Assembly: GCA_050949645.1 (NCBI GenBank)
Contig: JBMNGC010000001.1
Span: 1,116,001 to 1,180,000, forward strand
Length of the DNA stretch: 64,000 nucleotides
From: RUG369 sp050949645
Lineage (GTDB): Bacteria; Planctomycetota; Planctomycetia; Pirellulales; Thermoguttaceae
Direction of reading: 5' to 3'
Below are positions 27,768 through 36,415 of this stretch, piece by piece. Within the stretch, counting starts at the first letter, position 1. The number at the start of each line of letters is the position of its first letter. Below the pieces are notes generated by a model, which saw nothing but the letters and a program-made list of their open reading frames with translations, made no database searches and had not been told where the DNA came from. The translations under genes were made by a program, and so were the position numbers.

Positions 27768-28421
27768 ATGAAGAATACGCTGCTCTCGAGATCTCAACAA
27801 AAATCTTACGTCGTGATTCTTGCTAACGGAGCGTTTCCTCGCTCTGAGAAAGCATTGAGTTATTTCAGTGACGCCCGGCGACTTGTGTGTTGCGACGGCG
27901 CAACGAATAAAGCGGTCGCCAACGGTCTTACGCCAGACTTTATCGTCGGCGATCTCGATTCGCTCGACCCCGCGCTAAAAACGCGTTTTGGCGACCGGAT
28001 CGTTCATAGCGCTGACCAGGAATGCAACGATCTTACCAAAGCGTTTCGCTTCTGTATCTCGCGAGAATGGCGGGATATCGTGATTTTAGGCGCGTCAGGA
28101 GAACGTGAAGACCATCTGATCGGTAATGTCTCGCTGCTGGCGGAATTCGTCCGCGAAGCTGATTCTATTGAAATGGTCACTGACTTCGGACGCTTTTGTC
28201 CTGTCCTCCAGCCTGGCGTTTTTCAGACTCGTCAAGGTCAACAGATATCTATCTTCAGTTTTGACCGCCTACAGGAAATTACGTCGAAAGGACTAAAGTA
28301 CCCTCTTAAGAAAATGACGCTGCCGCTATGGTATATGGCGACGCTGAACGAGGCGTTGGGGGGCGAATTTTCTCTTGATTTTACATCCGGTTCGCCGCTG
28401 ATTCTTTATTTTGTCGATTGA
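27768..28421 (+). CDS. thiN: thiamine pyrophosphokinase
   Basis: Transfers pyrophosphate from ATP to thiamine, giving thiamine diphosphate in the cytoplasm. 217 aa, normal length. Seen: VVILANGAFP, VCCDGATNKAV, the acidic motif DFIVGDLDSL, QECNDLTKAFRF and GASGEREDHLIGN, then a C-terminal beta domain whose PLWYMATLNEALGGEFSLDFTSG stretch (given in part) has the shape of the thiamine-binding region. No TPP riboswitch is seen in the short upstream space. It stands alone between a terminator and a convergent gene. Confidence 0.92.
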   Translation: MKNTLLSRSQQKSYVVILANGAFPRSEKALSYFSDARRLVCCDGATNKAVANGLTPDFIVGDLDSLDPALKTRFGDRIVHSADQECNDLTKAFRFCISREWRDIVILGASGEREDHLIGNVSLLAEFVREADSIEMVTDFGRFCPVLQPGVFQTRQGQQISIFSFDRLQEITSKGLKYPLKKMTLPLWYMATLNEALGGEFSLDFTSGSPLILYFVD

Positions 28422-28443
28422 CTCCAAACGCCAATATAAAAAG

Positions 28444-29511
28444 TTATTTATAAGGATTGTCGAACGCCAGGGCCGCAGCGCCCGCCAAACCGGCTTCATA
28501 TCCGAGTCCCGTCTTTTCGATCGTCAGATCCTTGTTGGGCTGTTTAAAGACGCATTCTTGGAACGTTTTCCATAACGTAGGATAAAAGAGATCAAAGGCT
28601 CCTGCGACGCCCCCGCCAATGACGATTTTTTCTGGATTAATAAGATTTGCGGCCCATGACGCGGCGCGCCCGACATGGCTGCCCGTCGCTCGATATGTCG
28701 CCAATGCGATAGGATTGCCGCGACGCGCTTCGTCAGCGATTGTCGCCGCAGTCGCATTCTTCGCCTCGTCAAGCTCCATTTGTCGATTTTCAGACGGCGA
28801 CTTGGTCTTCCCATATTTCTCAGCTAGATAGGCGTTCCATTCTTCAACTAACCTCGCATTGTCGCCAGAGGCGCCCGACGCCGCGCTTTCAATTTGCCTG
28901 CGATAGGCTCGCGCGATACTAGGGCCCGCCGCCGTCGCCTCAAGACAACCGCGATTACCGCATCCGCAAAGCTCGCCATTCTCTACGACGTTACAATGCC
29001 CGATCTCTGCCGCGCCAGCATATTTTCCAGGGTAGATCTTGCCATTAAGAACAAGACCGCCGCCAATACCGTTGCTAATTGTGATCCAAAGAAAATTTTC
29101 AACGTTCTGACAAACGCCAAAGACCTTCTCGCCCCACGCGCACGCGTTCACGTCGTTGTCGCCAAAGACTGGTTTACCGTAACGCGCTCTGAGCTCGTCG
29201 GCAATTGGGAAATCGCGAACGCCAGAAAAAGGCGCGTAAATCCAATATCCGCGTTTGGGATCTGCAATGCCGGGAATCGTAGCGCCAATGGAGACGACGT
29301 CGTCCCATATAGCGCCCGTTTTCTCCATTGTTTCAGGAACAAGACTCAGAATTGCTTCCCAAATGCCTTCGCGTCCAGAGTCTTTCTTCAAAGGGCGCCT
29401 CGCAATGCCTGAAAGCTCCACGCGGCGCGAACCGTTGACTTCGGTAACTGTCGCAATTGCCGAAAGGGCCTTGGAACCGCCCACGTCAAGCGCAAGAATT
29501 TTGGGAAACAT
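28444..29511 (-). CDS. ROK family sugar kinase (glucokinase-like)
   Basis: Predicted cytoplasmic sugar kinase. ROK members phosphorylate glucose, fructose or N-acetyl sugars, and some are repressors; no DNA-binding domain is present here. Seen: ALDVGGSKALSA (phosphate loop 1), GATIPGIADP, FGDNDVNACAWGE, SNGIGGGLVLNG, and the zinc motif IGHCNV...CGCGNRGCLEATA. A charged insertion of about 40 residues (near 225-262, with KSPSENRQMELDEAKN) is unusual. AAGGATC precedes the ATG. 355 aa, slightly long for the family. The substrate is not determinable. Confidence 0.9.
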   Translation of the reverse strand: MFPKILALDVGGSKALSAIATVTEVNGSRRVELSGIARRPLKKDSGREGIWEAILSLVPETMEKTGAIWDDVVSIGATIPGIADPKRGYWIYAPFSGVRDFPIADELRARYGKPVFGDNDVNACAWGEKVFGVCQNVENFLWITISNGIGGGLVLNGKIYPGKYAGAAEIGHCNVVENGELCGCGNRGCLEATAAGPSIARAYRRQIESAASGASGDNARLVEEWNAYLAEKYGKTKSPSENRQMELDEAKNATAATIADEARRGNPIALATYRATGSHVGRAASWAANLINPEKIVIGGGVAGAFDLFYPTLWKTFQECVFKQPNKDLTIEKTGLGYEAGLAGAAALAFDNPYK

Positions 29512-29595
29512 GCGATGATCCTTCGAGGTTGTCTAATTATTTGTTCGTTCAACCAAATTAAATAACCGGGTTAATAGAAATACACGCCGAGTTTT

Positions 29596-30477
29596 TTATT
29601 TTTGATTTTTTCTTGATTGAGCCGCAGCATTCTTTTCGAACGCCGCAAAAATATTGTTTTTCCGAAGGAACTCGTCGTTATCTCGCCATGCGTCGAGATA
29701 TTCGCGGTAGACGGGCTCCGTATCGGCGCGCGCTTCGAGGAACGCTCGAGTTTTTTCGATCAAATTTTGTTCTTCCTCAGTCGAAATCACGCCTCTCATG
29801 AGTTGGTAACGCAGGAAAACAAAATAGGTGTCGAGAACGTCGCATCGACAATAGCTATGAATCTCGCTCAGACGGTTCTGATCAAACATTTCCTGAACCA
29901 TCTCGCCCTTCACGTCGATTTTCCCAGATTTATGGAGCGCCTTAGCGGCAAGATCAAGCCCGCCACAAAAAGTACACGCTCCATAATTAGTCATGAAGTC
30001 GTAAAGATCCAAATGCGTATTGTTGAATCTGTTGCGATTCGCCTTGCCGCCCGAGTAATCGGTCATCCATGAGCGCAACGACAGGCCGTAACGAAAAGCT
30101 GTATGCTCCAGTAACGGCATATCAAATCTGCGACCGTTAAAACTGACAAGCATGGGATGATTATAATAATCCCAACCCTGCCAAAAACGTCTGCAAATTC
30201 CGTCCGGTCCCAACTCCTCAACTTTCAACACAATCAGATCGTCTAACGTAAGATCTTCGCGAAGTTTGGCAAGCGCGAGCGATATTGGAACCTGATATGT
30301 ATACGGAACAAAATCCACGCCGTTTTTAGCAATCAGCTCGTCGCGATATTCCTGCAACGCTACTTCCGGATCTTGTTTGCCATGAGTTCGAACCAGCGAA
30401 ACAAGGGCTGGATCGGGCACGCTCTCAATGTCGAAGACAAGATATGAGATAGGATTGCGTACAGAAATATCGTCCAT
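29596..30477 (-). CDS. predicted 3'-5' exonuclease related to the PolB exonuclease domain
   Basis: 293 aa, DEDDy-type exonuclease fold. Exo I is YLVFDIESVPD (Asp and Glu), Exo II is VSFNGRRFDMPLLEHTAFR, and Exo III is HSYCRCDVLDTYFVFLRY with the Tyr and Asp. There is no polymerase domain. This standalone family (DNA_pol_B_exo2-like) is found in many bacteria and is presumed to act in DNA repair; the role is unproven. It is transcribed with, or just downstream of, efp (169-base gap). Confidence 0.87.
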   Translation of the reverse strand: MDDISVRNPISYLVFDIESVPDPALVSLVRTHGKQDPEVALQEYRDELIAKNGVDFVPYTYQVPISLALAKLREDLTLDDLIVLKVEELGPDGICRRFWQGWDYYNHPMLVSFNGRRFDMPLLEHTAFRYGLSLRSWMTDYSGGKANRNRFNNTHLDLYDFMTNYGACTFCGGLDLAAKALHKSGKIDVKGEMVQEMFDQNRLSEIHSYCRCDVLDTYFVFLRYQLMRGVISTEEEQNLIEKTRAFLEARADTEPVYREYLDAWRDNDEFLRKNNIFAAFEKNAAAQSRKNQK

Positions 30478-30645
30478 CTCGAAATAAAACTCCGTTTAGC
30501 AAGGAAACGTTTAAAAATAAAAGTCGCGCCAACGTCAAACCAGATATAGATCCAACGCAGACGCAACTTTCAAAGTGATATCAGTCAAACGCTTCAGATA
30601 GCGGTCCCTTAACAAGGAATCGTCGACGTCGGCGAGATGTCCAGG

Positions 30646-31212
30646 TCACTTGACACGTTCAATATATTCGTTCGTTCGAGTGTCAACCTTGATGACGTCG
30701 TCCATCTCGATGAAGTTAGGAACAGTGATTTCAGCGCCGGTTTCGAGACGAGCAGGTTTAGTAACGTTTGTGGCGGTGTTACCACGAACGGCGGGCTCAG
30801 TGTACTCAACCTTCATTTCAACGTGGTTCGGAGGCGTGACGCCGATGGGAGCGCCGTTGTAGAGAAGCATTTTGCAAGGCAAATCGGGGAGAAGATACTT
30901 CCAAGCGTCTTCGAGTTTCTCTTTCGGAAGCTCGTACTGTTCGTAGGTTTCCGCTTCCATAAAGACGTAGTTGTCGCCCATCGAGTAGAGGAAGGTCACG
31001 TCGGTCTCGTGGATGTCGGCAGCTTCAAGTGATTCTCCATTTTTATAAGTGCGATCAAGAACGGTGCCACGATTGAGGTCGCGGAGCTTGCACTTATAGA
31101 GTGCCTGACCTTTGCCAGGCTTGACAAACTGACATTCAATCATGATGAATGGATTGCCGTCGATCTGAACCTTAAGCCCCTTTCGAAATTCGCTGGTATT
31201 GTAAGTAGCCAT
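30646..31212 (-). CDS. efp: translation elongation factor P
   Basis: Relieves ribosome stalling at consecutive prolines. 188 aa with the three-domain EF-P pattern. Domain I contains QFVKPGKGQALYKCKLRDL, where Lys34 is the position modified in E. coli. Domain III ends in GAEITVPNFIEMDDVIKVDTRT. CAGGAAAATAG precedes the ATG. The gene for the EF-P lysine mutase EpmB is divergent and 133 bases away, which strongly suggests beta-lysylation of Lys34. EpmA, the ligase for this modification, is not in the window. Confidence 0.97.
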   Translation of the reverse strand: MATYNTSEFRKGLKVQIDGNPFIMIECQFVKPGKGQALYKCKLRDLNRGTVLDRTYKNGESLEAADIHETDVTFLYSMGDNYVFMEAETYEQYELPKEKLEDAWKYLLPDLPCKMLLYNGAPIGVTPPNHVEMKVEYTEPAVRGNTATNVTKPARLETGAEITVPNFIEMDDVIKVDTRTNEYIERVK

Positions 31213-31345
31213 ATCTATTTTCCTGTTTTTAACGTTGCAGACGGATTACGAATTCAATATGATTACTGCCAGACGCAGCCGCCGTAACGCCGCCGGTATT
31301 GCATGATTCACGACAATCAAAAGCTTGACAAAAACAAGACCGCAA

Positions 31346-32482
31346 ATGGAACGCAAGTTGGACAACAGGAAAGAAGAATCACGTTCAAAGATCTCGACTG
31401 ACCTTGAAGACGTCCTAAAAACGCGTCTTATCGTCAACGTCAACGAGTTGGCGCATCTTCTTGAGCTTCCGAAGGTTACGCCGGAAGTTAAGGAAGCCGC
31501 GCGCGTCCTTCCATTGCGTTTCCCAGAGTCACTCCTGAACCGCGTTAAAAAAGGCGATCCGAGGGATCCCGTCCTGTTACAATTTTGGCCGTCGGGCCAG
31601 GAACTTGAAAAAAGACCGGGGTTTTCATGCGATCCATTATGCGAGCAGAAGCTGCTCTCGTCCCAAAGGGAGTCGACAGTCCCGTCGTGCGTCATGCAAA
31701 AGTACGCCGGTCGAGCGCTCGTAATGACAACTAATATCTGCGCCTGTCGGTGTCGTTTTTGCTTCCGCCGTTATTTTTCGCAAAATCCAACGCTCTTCCC
31801 GTGGCGGGAAAAAGCTGATGAGAGTTCGTCAGCCCAAGAGATCAACGCGAAGACCTCTTCTTATTTTGACCGCGTGTTCAGAACGATCCGAAACGACAAG
31901 TCTATAAGTGAAATCATCTTCAGTGGCGGGGACCCGCTGACCCTTTCAAACGGCAGCTTGAAAACTCTCCTTCATTATATCAGGTCAATAGACCATGTTA
32001 AGAGGGTACGTTTTCATTCTCGCGTCCCGATCCTCTCTCCTCAAAGAATCGACGCAGATTTCCCCTCCTTCGACGAGTTTCAATATCCCGAAGGTGCGAC
32101 GCCCTTGATTCTGCACATTGCACTTCACGTCAATGCGGCGCAGGAGATCGACGAGAACGTCGCTGGGGCTCTCCTCAGATTACGTCGCAAAGGCTATGTT
32201 TTGACCTCGCAATCAACGCTCCTCCGCGGAGTCAACGACAGCGTCGAGTCCCTTGTAAAACTCTATGAGAAGCTCATCAACCTCGGCGTTATTCCTTACT
32301 ATTTGCATCAACTCGATAGAGTCCAGGGCGCCGCGCACTTTGAAGTCCCTGTCCAGGAAGGACGCGAGATCGTGAAAAAACTAGGAGCTTATTTGCCTGG
32401 TTATGCCAATCCTCAGTATGTGCGCGAACTCCCAGACCACCCCATGAAAGTGAATCTCTTTACTGACGCCGATATCGACTAA
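31346..32482 (+). CDS. epmB: EF-P (R)-beta-lysine pathway lysine 2,3-aminomutase
   Basis: A radical SAM, PLP-dependent enzyme of the KamA family that makes (R)-beta-lysine for EF-P. Seen: the [4Fe-4S] motif C132-x3-C136-x2-C139 within TTNICACRCRFCFRRYF, FSGGDPLTLSNG, HSRVPILSPQRI, and the C-terminal HPMKVNL, whose Lys may bind PLP. About 378 aa from the ATG at 31346, closer to EpmB (about 340) than to clostridial KamA (about 416). An in-frame TTG at 31325 is possible. The EpmB rather than free-lysine mutase call rests on length, the C terminus and the divergent efp neighbour. Confidence 0.9.
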   Translation: MERKLDNRKEESRSKISTDLEDVLKTRLIVNVNELAHLLELPKVTPEVKEAARVLPLRFPESLLNRVKKGDPRDPVLLQFWPSGQELEKRPGFSCDPLCEQKLLSSQRESTVPSCVMQKYAGRALVMTTNICACRCRFCFRRYFSQNPTLFPWREKADESSSAQEINAKTSSYFDRVFRTIRNDKSISEIIFSGGDPLTLSNGSLKTLLHYIRSIDHVKRVRFHSRVPILSPQRIDADFPSFDEFQYPEGATPLILHIALHVNAAQEIDENVAGALLRLRRKGYVLTSQSTLLRGVNDSVESLVKLYEKLINLGVIPYYLHQLDRVQGAAHFEVPVQEGREIVKKLGAYLPGYANPQYVRELPDHPMKVNLFTDADID

Positions 32483-32618
32483 ACGCTCCGTTCGCGACTA
32501 ACGCGCTAAAGTCAGGTTTGATCAATTACAACGGTTATGCCATTTGCAAAAAAATTAGGAGCGTTAGAATAAGTAGCGTGAAGGTTTATTTCGTTTAGAA
32601 CCTTCAGGAGGAAAGAAA

Positions 32619-34217
32619 TTGGCTAAAAAACGTCCTTCCGCTAATTGCTCCGACAACGTTAAAACGAAAGATTCGTCCGACTCTTCGGCGTCCTACAACG
32701 TCCCTGCACATTACGAACGCCCTGACGGAGAAAAGGTCTACTTCTATCCCTCAGAATCGGCTTCTCAAGACGACGACACGGATTTCGGGGTCTCAATCTT
32801 CGAAGACGTCAACCTTGCGCCGCCGAAACATCCCTCGGACGCTCCATCTAATTTCATCACGCTGACGGAGGAGGATTATGAAACTATCCAACGCGGCTAC
32901 CGCGTTGCTGCAGAAAAAGTTCATTCCTTTCCTACGTCGCCTGGCGTTTATCTGATGAAAGACGATCAGGGGCGCGTGATCTACATTGGAAAAGCGAAAC
33001 GACTGCGCAATCGAGCGAGCAGTTATTTTCGTCGCGACGCAATCGACGACCAACGCGTCGGACCGCTCGTGCGCGAAATCCGCGATATTGATTTTCTGTT
33101 AGCGGAAAGCGAGGTAGACGCTCTCCTTATGGAAGCGCGGTTGATTAAAGACCTCCAACCGAAATACAACCGCGAGCTCAAAGACGACAAAAGCTTTCCA
33201 TATATTCAAATTACGGTCCGCGACGACTTTCCTCGAGTTGAGTCGACGCGTCAACCTAAAAGCGTCGGTACTCGACTGTACGGACCCTTTCTTAACGGCA
33301 GTCAGCTCCGCAGCGCCATCGTCGCGCTCCAGAAAATCTTCAAGTTTCGAACTTGCACTCAATCGATTAAAAAAGACGATAAAGAGCGGCGCTGGAACCG
33401 TCCCTGCATCCTGGCGTCAATCAACCAATGCTCCGCTCCATGTTGCGATCGAATCTCCCATGAAAACTATCGGCGCAATATCCGACGACTTCAGGAATTC
33501 CTCGGCGGCAATCGTAAACGCCTACTGCAGGAAATCAAGGCCGATATGATTGACGCGTCAAAAAGCCGGCGATATGAACTTGCAGCGGAATATCGCGACC
33601 AATTGCAAGCGCTCGAGTCTCTCAAAAAACATGGTAAGCTCGACGAGGACGTTCAGCCCGAGGTCTTTCAGATCGATCCCAGAAGCGGCGTTTTAGGACT
33701 TCAAAAGATATTTAAACTTCCAAAACCGCCCAGAATAATCGAAGGCGTCGACATTGCTCACCTTGGCGGTCGGGATACGGTTGCGTCGCTGGTTCATTTT
33801 GCCGACGGTCGACCGTTCAAGGATAGATACCGTCGTTACAAGATCAGGACGGTCGAAGGCATCGACGACTTCGCCTCGATTGCCGAGGTTGTCTCTCGAC
33901 GTTTTGCACATTGTGATCCAATCAATCCGCCTCCTGATATCCTCCTCGTCGATGGTGGAAAAGGACAGCTTCATGCTGCGCTCGACGCTTTAAAAACCGC
34001 GTCGTGCCGACCTGGCCTTGTCATCTCGCTCGCCGAACGCGAGGAAGAGGTTTACGTTCCTGATCGCGATGAACCGTTGCGTCTCAGTCGCCGATCGCGC
34101 GCGCTGCGTCTTCTTCAGTCGGTTCGCGACGAATCGCATCGATTCGCTCAGCATTACCACCATATCCTGCGCCGTAAAACAACCTTTGGGAACAACTCTC
34201 GCCATCTGAAAAAGTAA
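32619..34217 (+). CDS. uvrC: UvrABC excinuclease subunit C, short form without the C-terminal HhH domain
   Basis: Nucleotide-excision repair nuclease making both incisions around a lesion. The TTG start at 32619 is decided by AGGAGG with an 8-base gap. Residues 1-100 are an unusual hydrophilic extension rich in Ser, Asp and Glu. The GIY-YIG domain follows (PGVYLMKDDQGRVIYIGKAK and LLMEARLIKDLQPKYN), then the Cys-rich CILASINQCSAPC, a UVR motif near RYELAAEYRDQLQ, and the RNase H-like nuclease with GVDIAH, PDILLVDGGKGQL and RDESHRFA. Translation stops 19 residues after that block, so the helix-hairpin-helix DNA-binding domain of normal UvrC (about 610 aa) is missing. I saw no HhH in the other downstream frames. 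Confidence 0.93.
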   Translation: MAKKRPSANCSDNVKTKDSSDSSASYNVPAHYERPDGEKVYFYPSESASQDDDTDFGVSIFEDVNLAPPKHPSDAPSNFITLTEEDYETIQRGYRVAAEKVHSFPTSPGVYLMKDDQGRVIYIGKAKRLRNRASSYFRRDAIDDQRVGPLVREIRDIDFLLAESEVDALLMEARLIKDLQPKYNRELKDDKSFPYIQITVRDDFPRVESTRQPKSVGTRLYGPFLNGSQLRSAIVALQKIFKFRTCTQSIKKDDKERRWNRPCILASINQCSAPCCDRISHENYRRNIRRLQEFLGGNRKRLLQEIKADMIDASKSRRYELAAEYRDQLQALESLKKHGKLDEDVQPEVFQIDPRSGVLGLQKIFKLPKPPRIIEGVDIAHLGGRDTVASLVHFADGRPFKDRYRRYKIRTVEGIDDFASIAEVVSRRFAHCDPINPPPDILLVDGGKGQLHAALDALKTASCRPGLVISLAEREEEVYVPDRDEPLRLSRRSRALRLLQSVRDESHRFAQHYHHILRRKTTFGNNSRHLKK

Positions 34218-34464
34218 AATCAGGGAACGCCAACTTGGAATCTTTTAGGCGTCAAATCCGTTGCAAACGCCGCCTGCCCTCTCCTCCCGAATTCCTCAAA
34301 ATTTTGACGATCTATCTCGCGCTGTTGTGAGCTAAACTATCAACGATGAATAAGCTTGATGAGTTTCGCCGAGATGTGCGTTAAGGGCGCTATCCCAAAC
34401 TCTCTCGGCTCGTCCAGGAAATTCGAGCAGGAAGAACTAATAGTTGAAATCGACTAGGAACAGA

Positions 34465-34492
34465 TTGAATCCGATCGTTGCAACGATATAAT
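34465..34492 (+). promoter_or_regulatory. promoter of GDPD gene with palindromic operator in the spacer
   Basis: TTGAAT (34465-34470), a 16-bp spacer, and a perfect TATAAT (34487-34492). The spacer contains the perfect 14-bp palindrome ATCGTTGCAACGAT (34474-34487), so a dimeric repressor bound there would block polymerase. Confidence 0.7.
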
Positions 34493-34496
34493 ACGC

Positions 34497-34560
34497 ACAG
34501 GGGCTGGCGGAAACGCCAAACGCCCAGATTACCTTCTTTCATCAAGAAAGAGATAGGCGC
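34497..34560 (+). ncRNA. candidate structured 5' leader of GDPD mRNA
   Basis: From the predicted start near 34499 the leader contains a GNRA-capped hairpin TGGCG-GAAA-CGCCA (34505-34518), nested in GGG/CCC outer pairs, then a TTCTT/AAGAA hairpin around 34532-34548. About 124 nt separate the predicted start from the ATG. No known riboswitch class could be assigned by eye. Confidence 0.35.
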
Positions 34561-34622
34561 GGCTGAATAATAAGTTGCGTCGTGTTGATGTGCACGATAG
34601 ATTTCACGTTTTGGAGTCAGCC

Positions 34623-35465
34623 ATGAAGAAATTGGCGATAGTTGCTTCTCTCCTCGTCTTTATGATCCCCCCGGTCCTCGCGTTTGCAGAGGATGCAAAG
34701 TTTCCTCCGGTTCCGTCGGCGCCCTGCGTCGCGCACCGCGGCTTCTCTGCGATCGCTCCTGAAAACACGATCACCTCCACGCTCGAAGCCATTAATGTTG
34801 GCGCGCACGGCTGCGAATTCGACGTGTATTCCACTGCCGACGGAATCCTTTTCCTGACGCACGATAGAACCCTCAAGCGCACCACCGGCCTTGACGTCCC
34901 CTGCGCAGACGTCGATTTCCTCACTCTCGCCAAACTCGATTTCGGCGCATGGAAAGGGGAGAAATTTACTGGCGAACGCGTAGCAACCTACGACGAGGCG
35001 CTCAAGACTCTCAAAGGTACGAAAACTCGTCCCGTCATTGAAATCAAGGCTAGCGGTTTTGAAGAAAAGATCGTCGCGTATATCCATAAGTACGAACTTG
35101 TCGATACCGCAATCGTCATCGACTTTAGCGCCGATCGTCTTAAAAAGGTGCGCGAGCTCGAACCGAATCTCTGCGGCGCCTGGCTCTGCTCCTTCAATGA
35201 CGAGGATTCTGAAAAAACGCCTGAAGCCAGGGCGGCAAAGATCATCGAGACATGCAAGTACATCAACACGAACGTTGTCGACGTTGAGTATCGCGCCGTT
35301 ACTCCCGAATTTCTGGAGATCTTGGACGAGGCCGGCATTTCGGTTATGTGCTGGACAGTCGACAAGGAGGAAGATATCAGAAATCTTGTTGAAATGGGAG
35401 TGAAGAGCATCACGTCCAATCGCCCTGACCTCGTTCTTAAAGTTCTGAACGAAGCGGCTAAGTGA
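34623..35465 (+). CDS. secreted glycerophosphodiester phosphodiesterase
   Basis: Hydrolyses glycerophosphodiesters to glycerol 3-phosphate and an alcohol, outside the cytoplasm. 280 aa from the ATG at 34623, with a signal peptide (MKKLAIVASLLVFMIPPVLAFA). The GDPD barrel shows VAHRGFSAIAPENT (catalytic His and Glu ligands), GCEFDVYSTADG, LTHDRTLKRTTG with the second catalytic His, VIEIKASG, VMCWTVDKEEDI, and ITSNRPDLVL at the end. TTGGAG precedes the ATG. The frame is open 16 codons further upstream but that part is the leader. It is the only gene immediately under the palindrome-bearing promoter. Confidence 0.92.
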   Translation: MKKLAIVASLLVFMIPPVLAFAEDAKFPPVPSAPCVAHRGFSAIAPENTITSTLEAINVGAHGCEFDVYSTADGILFLTHDRTLKRTTGLDVPCADVDFLTLAKLDFGAWKGEKFTGERVATYDEALKTLKGTKTRPVIEIKASGFEEKIVAYIHKYELVDTAIVIDFSADRLKKVRELEPNLCGAWLCSFNDEDSEKTPEARAAKIIETCKYINTNVVDVEYRAVTPEFLEILDEAGISVMCWTVDKEEDIRNLVEMGVKSITSNRPDLVLKVLNEAAK

Positions 35466-35566
35466 AGCTTGTGACCCAATGAGTTCATTAAGAAAGTGTG
35501 AATGCGGCGGAGTCTCCTCCCTCGAGCTGAACCCGTCGTGTTCACATATTTTAGCGGGGTTTTCGG

Positions 35567-36358
35567 TTGAAACACAACGGCTTCTTTGAAGACGCGCCTC
35601 ACGATGGAACGTTACAAACGGAAGTCTTTGCATTGAAATCCCCCCTGCCCTATAAGACGGCAAGGGAGTTGTCGAACGTTGAAGAGTTTCGACGCCGCGT
35701 AATCTATGAGGATAACCACCTGCTTGTTGTCGACAAACCGGTTTGTCTGACAACGCAAGGAGCGCCAGCCGATGAGGACTCTCTCTTCACCCTTGCGCAA
35801 CATTATGTGAAGGTCCGATATAACAAGCCCGGCGCGGTTTATCTCGGGGTTGTGAGCAGACTCGATTTTCCCGTGTCGGGGGTCGTTGTCTTTGCGCGAA
35901 CGTCGAAAAGCGCGAGACGTCTCAATGAACAAATCAGAGAACGTTCCGTACGCAAATTCTATCAGGCGCTCGTCGAGGGAGTCGTTAAGCCCTCGTCAGG
36001 CGAGCTTGTCGATTATATTTGCGAAAATCCTAGAACCAGGCGTCTATGGATTGCAACTAATTTAGAAAGGGATAAGCGCTTTGCGCCGAAAAAATCGCTA
36101 TTAAATTACCGTACGATTGAGAACTATCCAACGACGACGCTAGTCGAAGTTGAACTGATTACAGGTCGGAAACACCAGATTCGGCTACAGTTCTCGCATC
36201 GTGGAACGCCAATTATGTGCGACGGCAAATACGGAGCAAGGATTCAAAAACACGCTGGAATTTGTTTGCATGCGTGTCAAATGATTCTTGAACACCCGAC
36301 TCAGAAACGCCGAATGGCGTTTGTTTCGCCTCATCCAGATTGGACGGCCCTTAAATAA
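35567..36358 (+). CDS. RluA-family pseudouridine synthase
   Basis: Isomerises uridine to pseudouridine in rRNA or tRNA. Seen: VIYEDNHLLVVDKPVCLTTQG, the catalytic-Asp motif GVVSRLDFPVSGVVVFARTS (family HRLDxxTSG, here SRLDFPVSG), KFYQALVEG, ITGRKHQIRLQFSHRGTPI and CLHACQMILEHP. No S4 domain. The apparent start is TTG 35567 with only GGGG upstream; the conserved part begins near residue 45, so a later start is possible. The RNA target cannot be deduced. It is 101 bases after the GDPD gene. Confidence 0.88.
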   Translation: MKHNGFFEDAPHDGTLQTEVFALKSPLPYKTARELSNVEEFRRRVIYEDNHLLVVDKPVCLTTQGAPADEDSLFTLAQHYVKVRYNKPGAVYLGVVSRLDFPVSGVVVFARTSKSARRLNEQIRERSVRKFYQALVEGVVKPSSGELVDYICENPRTRRLWIATNLERDKRFAPKKSLLNYRTIENYPTTTLVEVELITGRKHQIRLQFSHRGTPIMCDGKYGARIQKHAGICLHACQMILEHPTQKRRMAFVSPHPDWTALK

Positions 36359-36415
36359 CGCCATCCCGCGTCGACGCGCTTGTTTTAGCCAAATCCTTAT
36401 CAGAGAGGAATCGTC

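Larger units (their letters stand above)
34218..34622. other. 405-base intergenic region with promoter, operator-like palindrome and structured leader
   Basis: No convincing gene. The first half (34218-34460) shows only a short open frame continuing from the UvrC 3' end without family character. The second half carries the promoter, the 14-bp palindrome and a leader with hairpins, described separately. Confidence 0.6.

Noticed and set aside
34180..34340. Frameshifted HhH domain after the uvrC stop
   Set aside because: Reading the other two frames shows no GIGP-like hairpin motif, so a simple frameshift does not restore the domain.
34490..34570. Resemblance of the GDPD leader to a cyclic-di-GMP-I riboswitch (ACGCACAGGG)
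   Set aside because: Only the first ten bases match. The conserved second half of that aptamer is missing.
34617..35753. 378-codon open frame on the minus strand across the GDPD and pseudouridine synthase genes
   Set aside because: It runs antisense to two well-supported genes, has no family-like motifs and no ribosome site. Long antisense frames are expected from the codon bias here.
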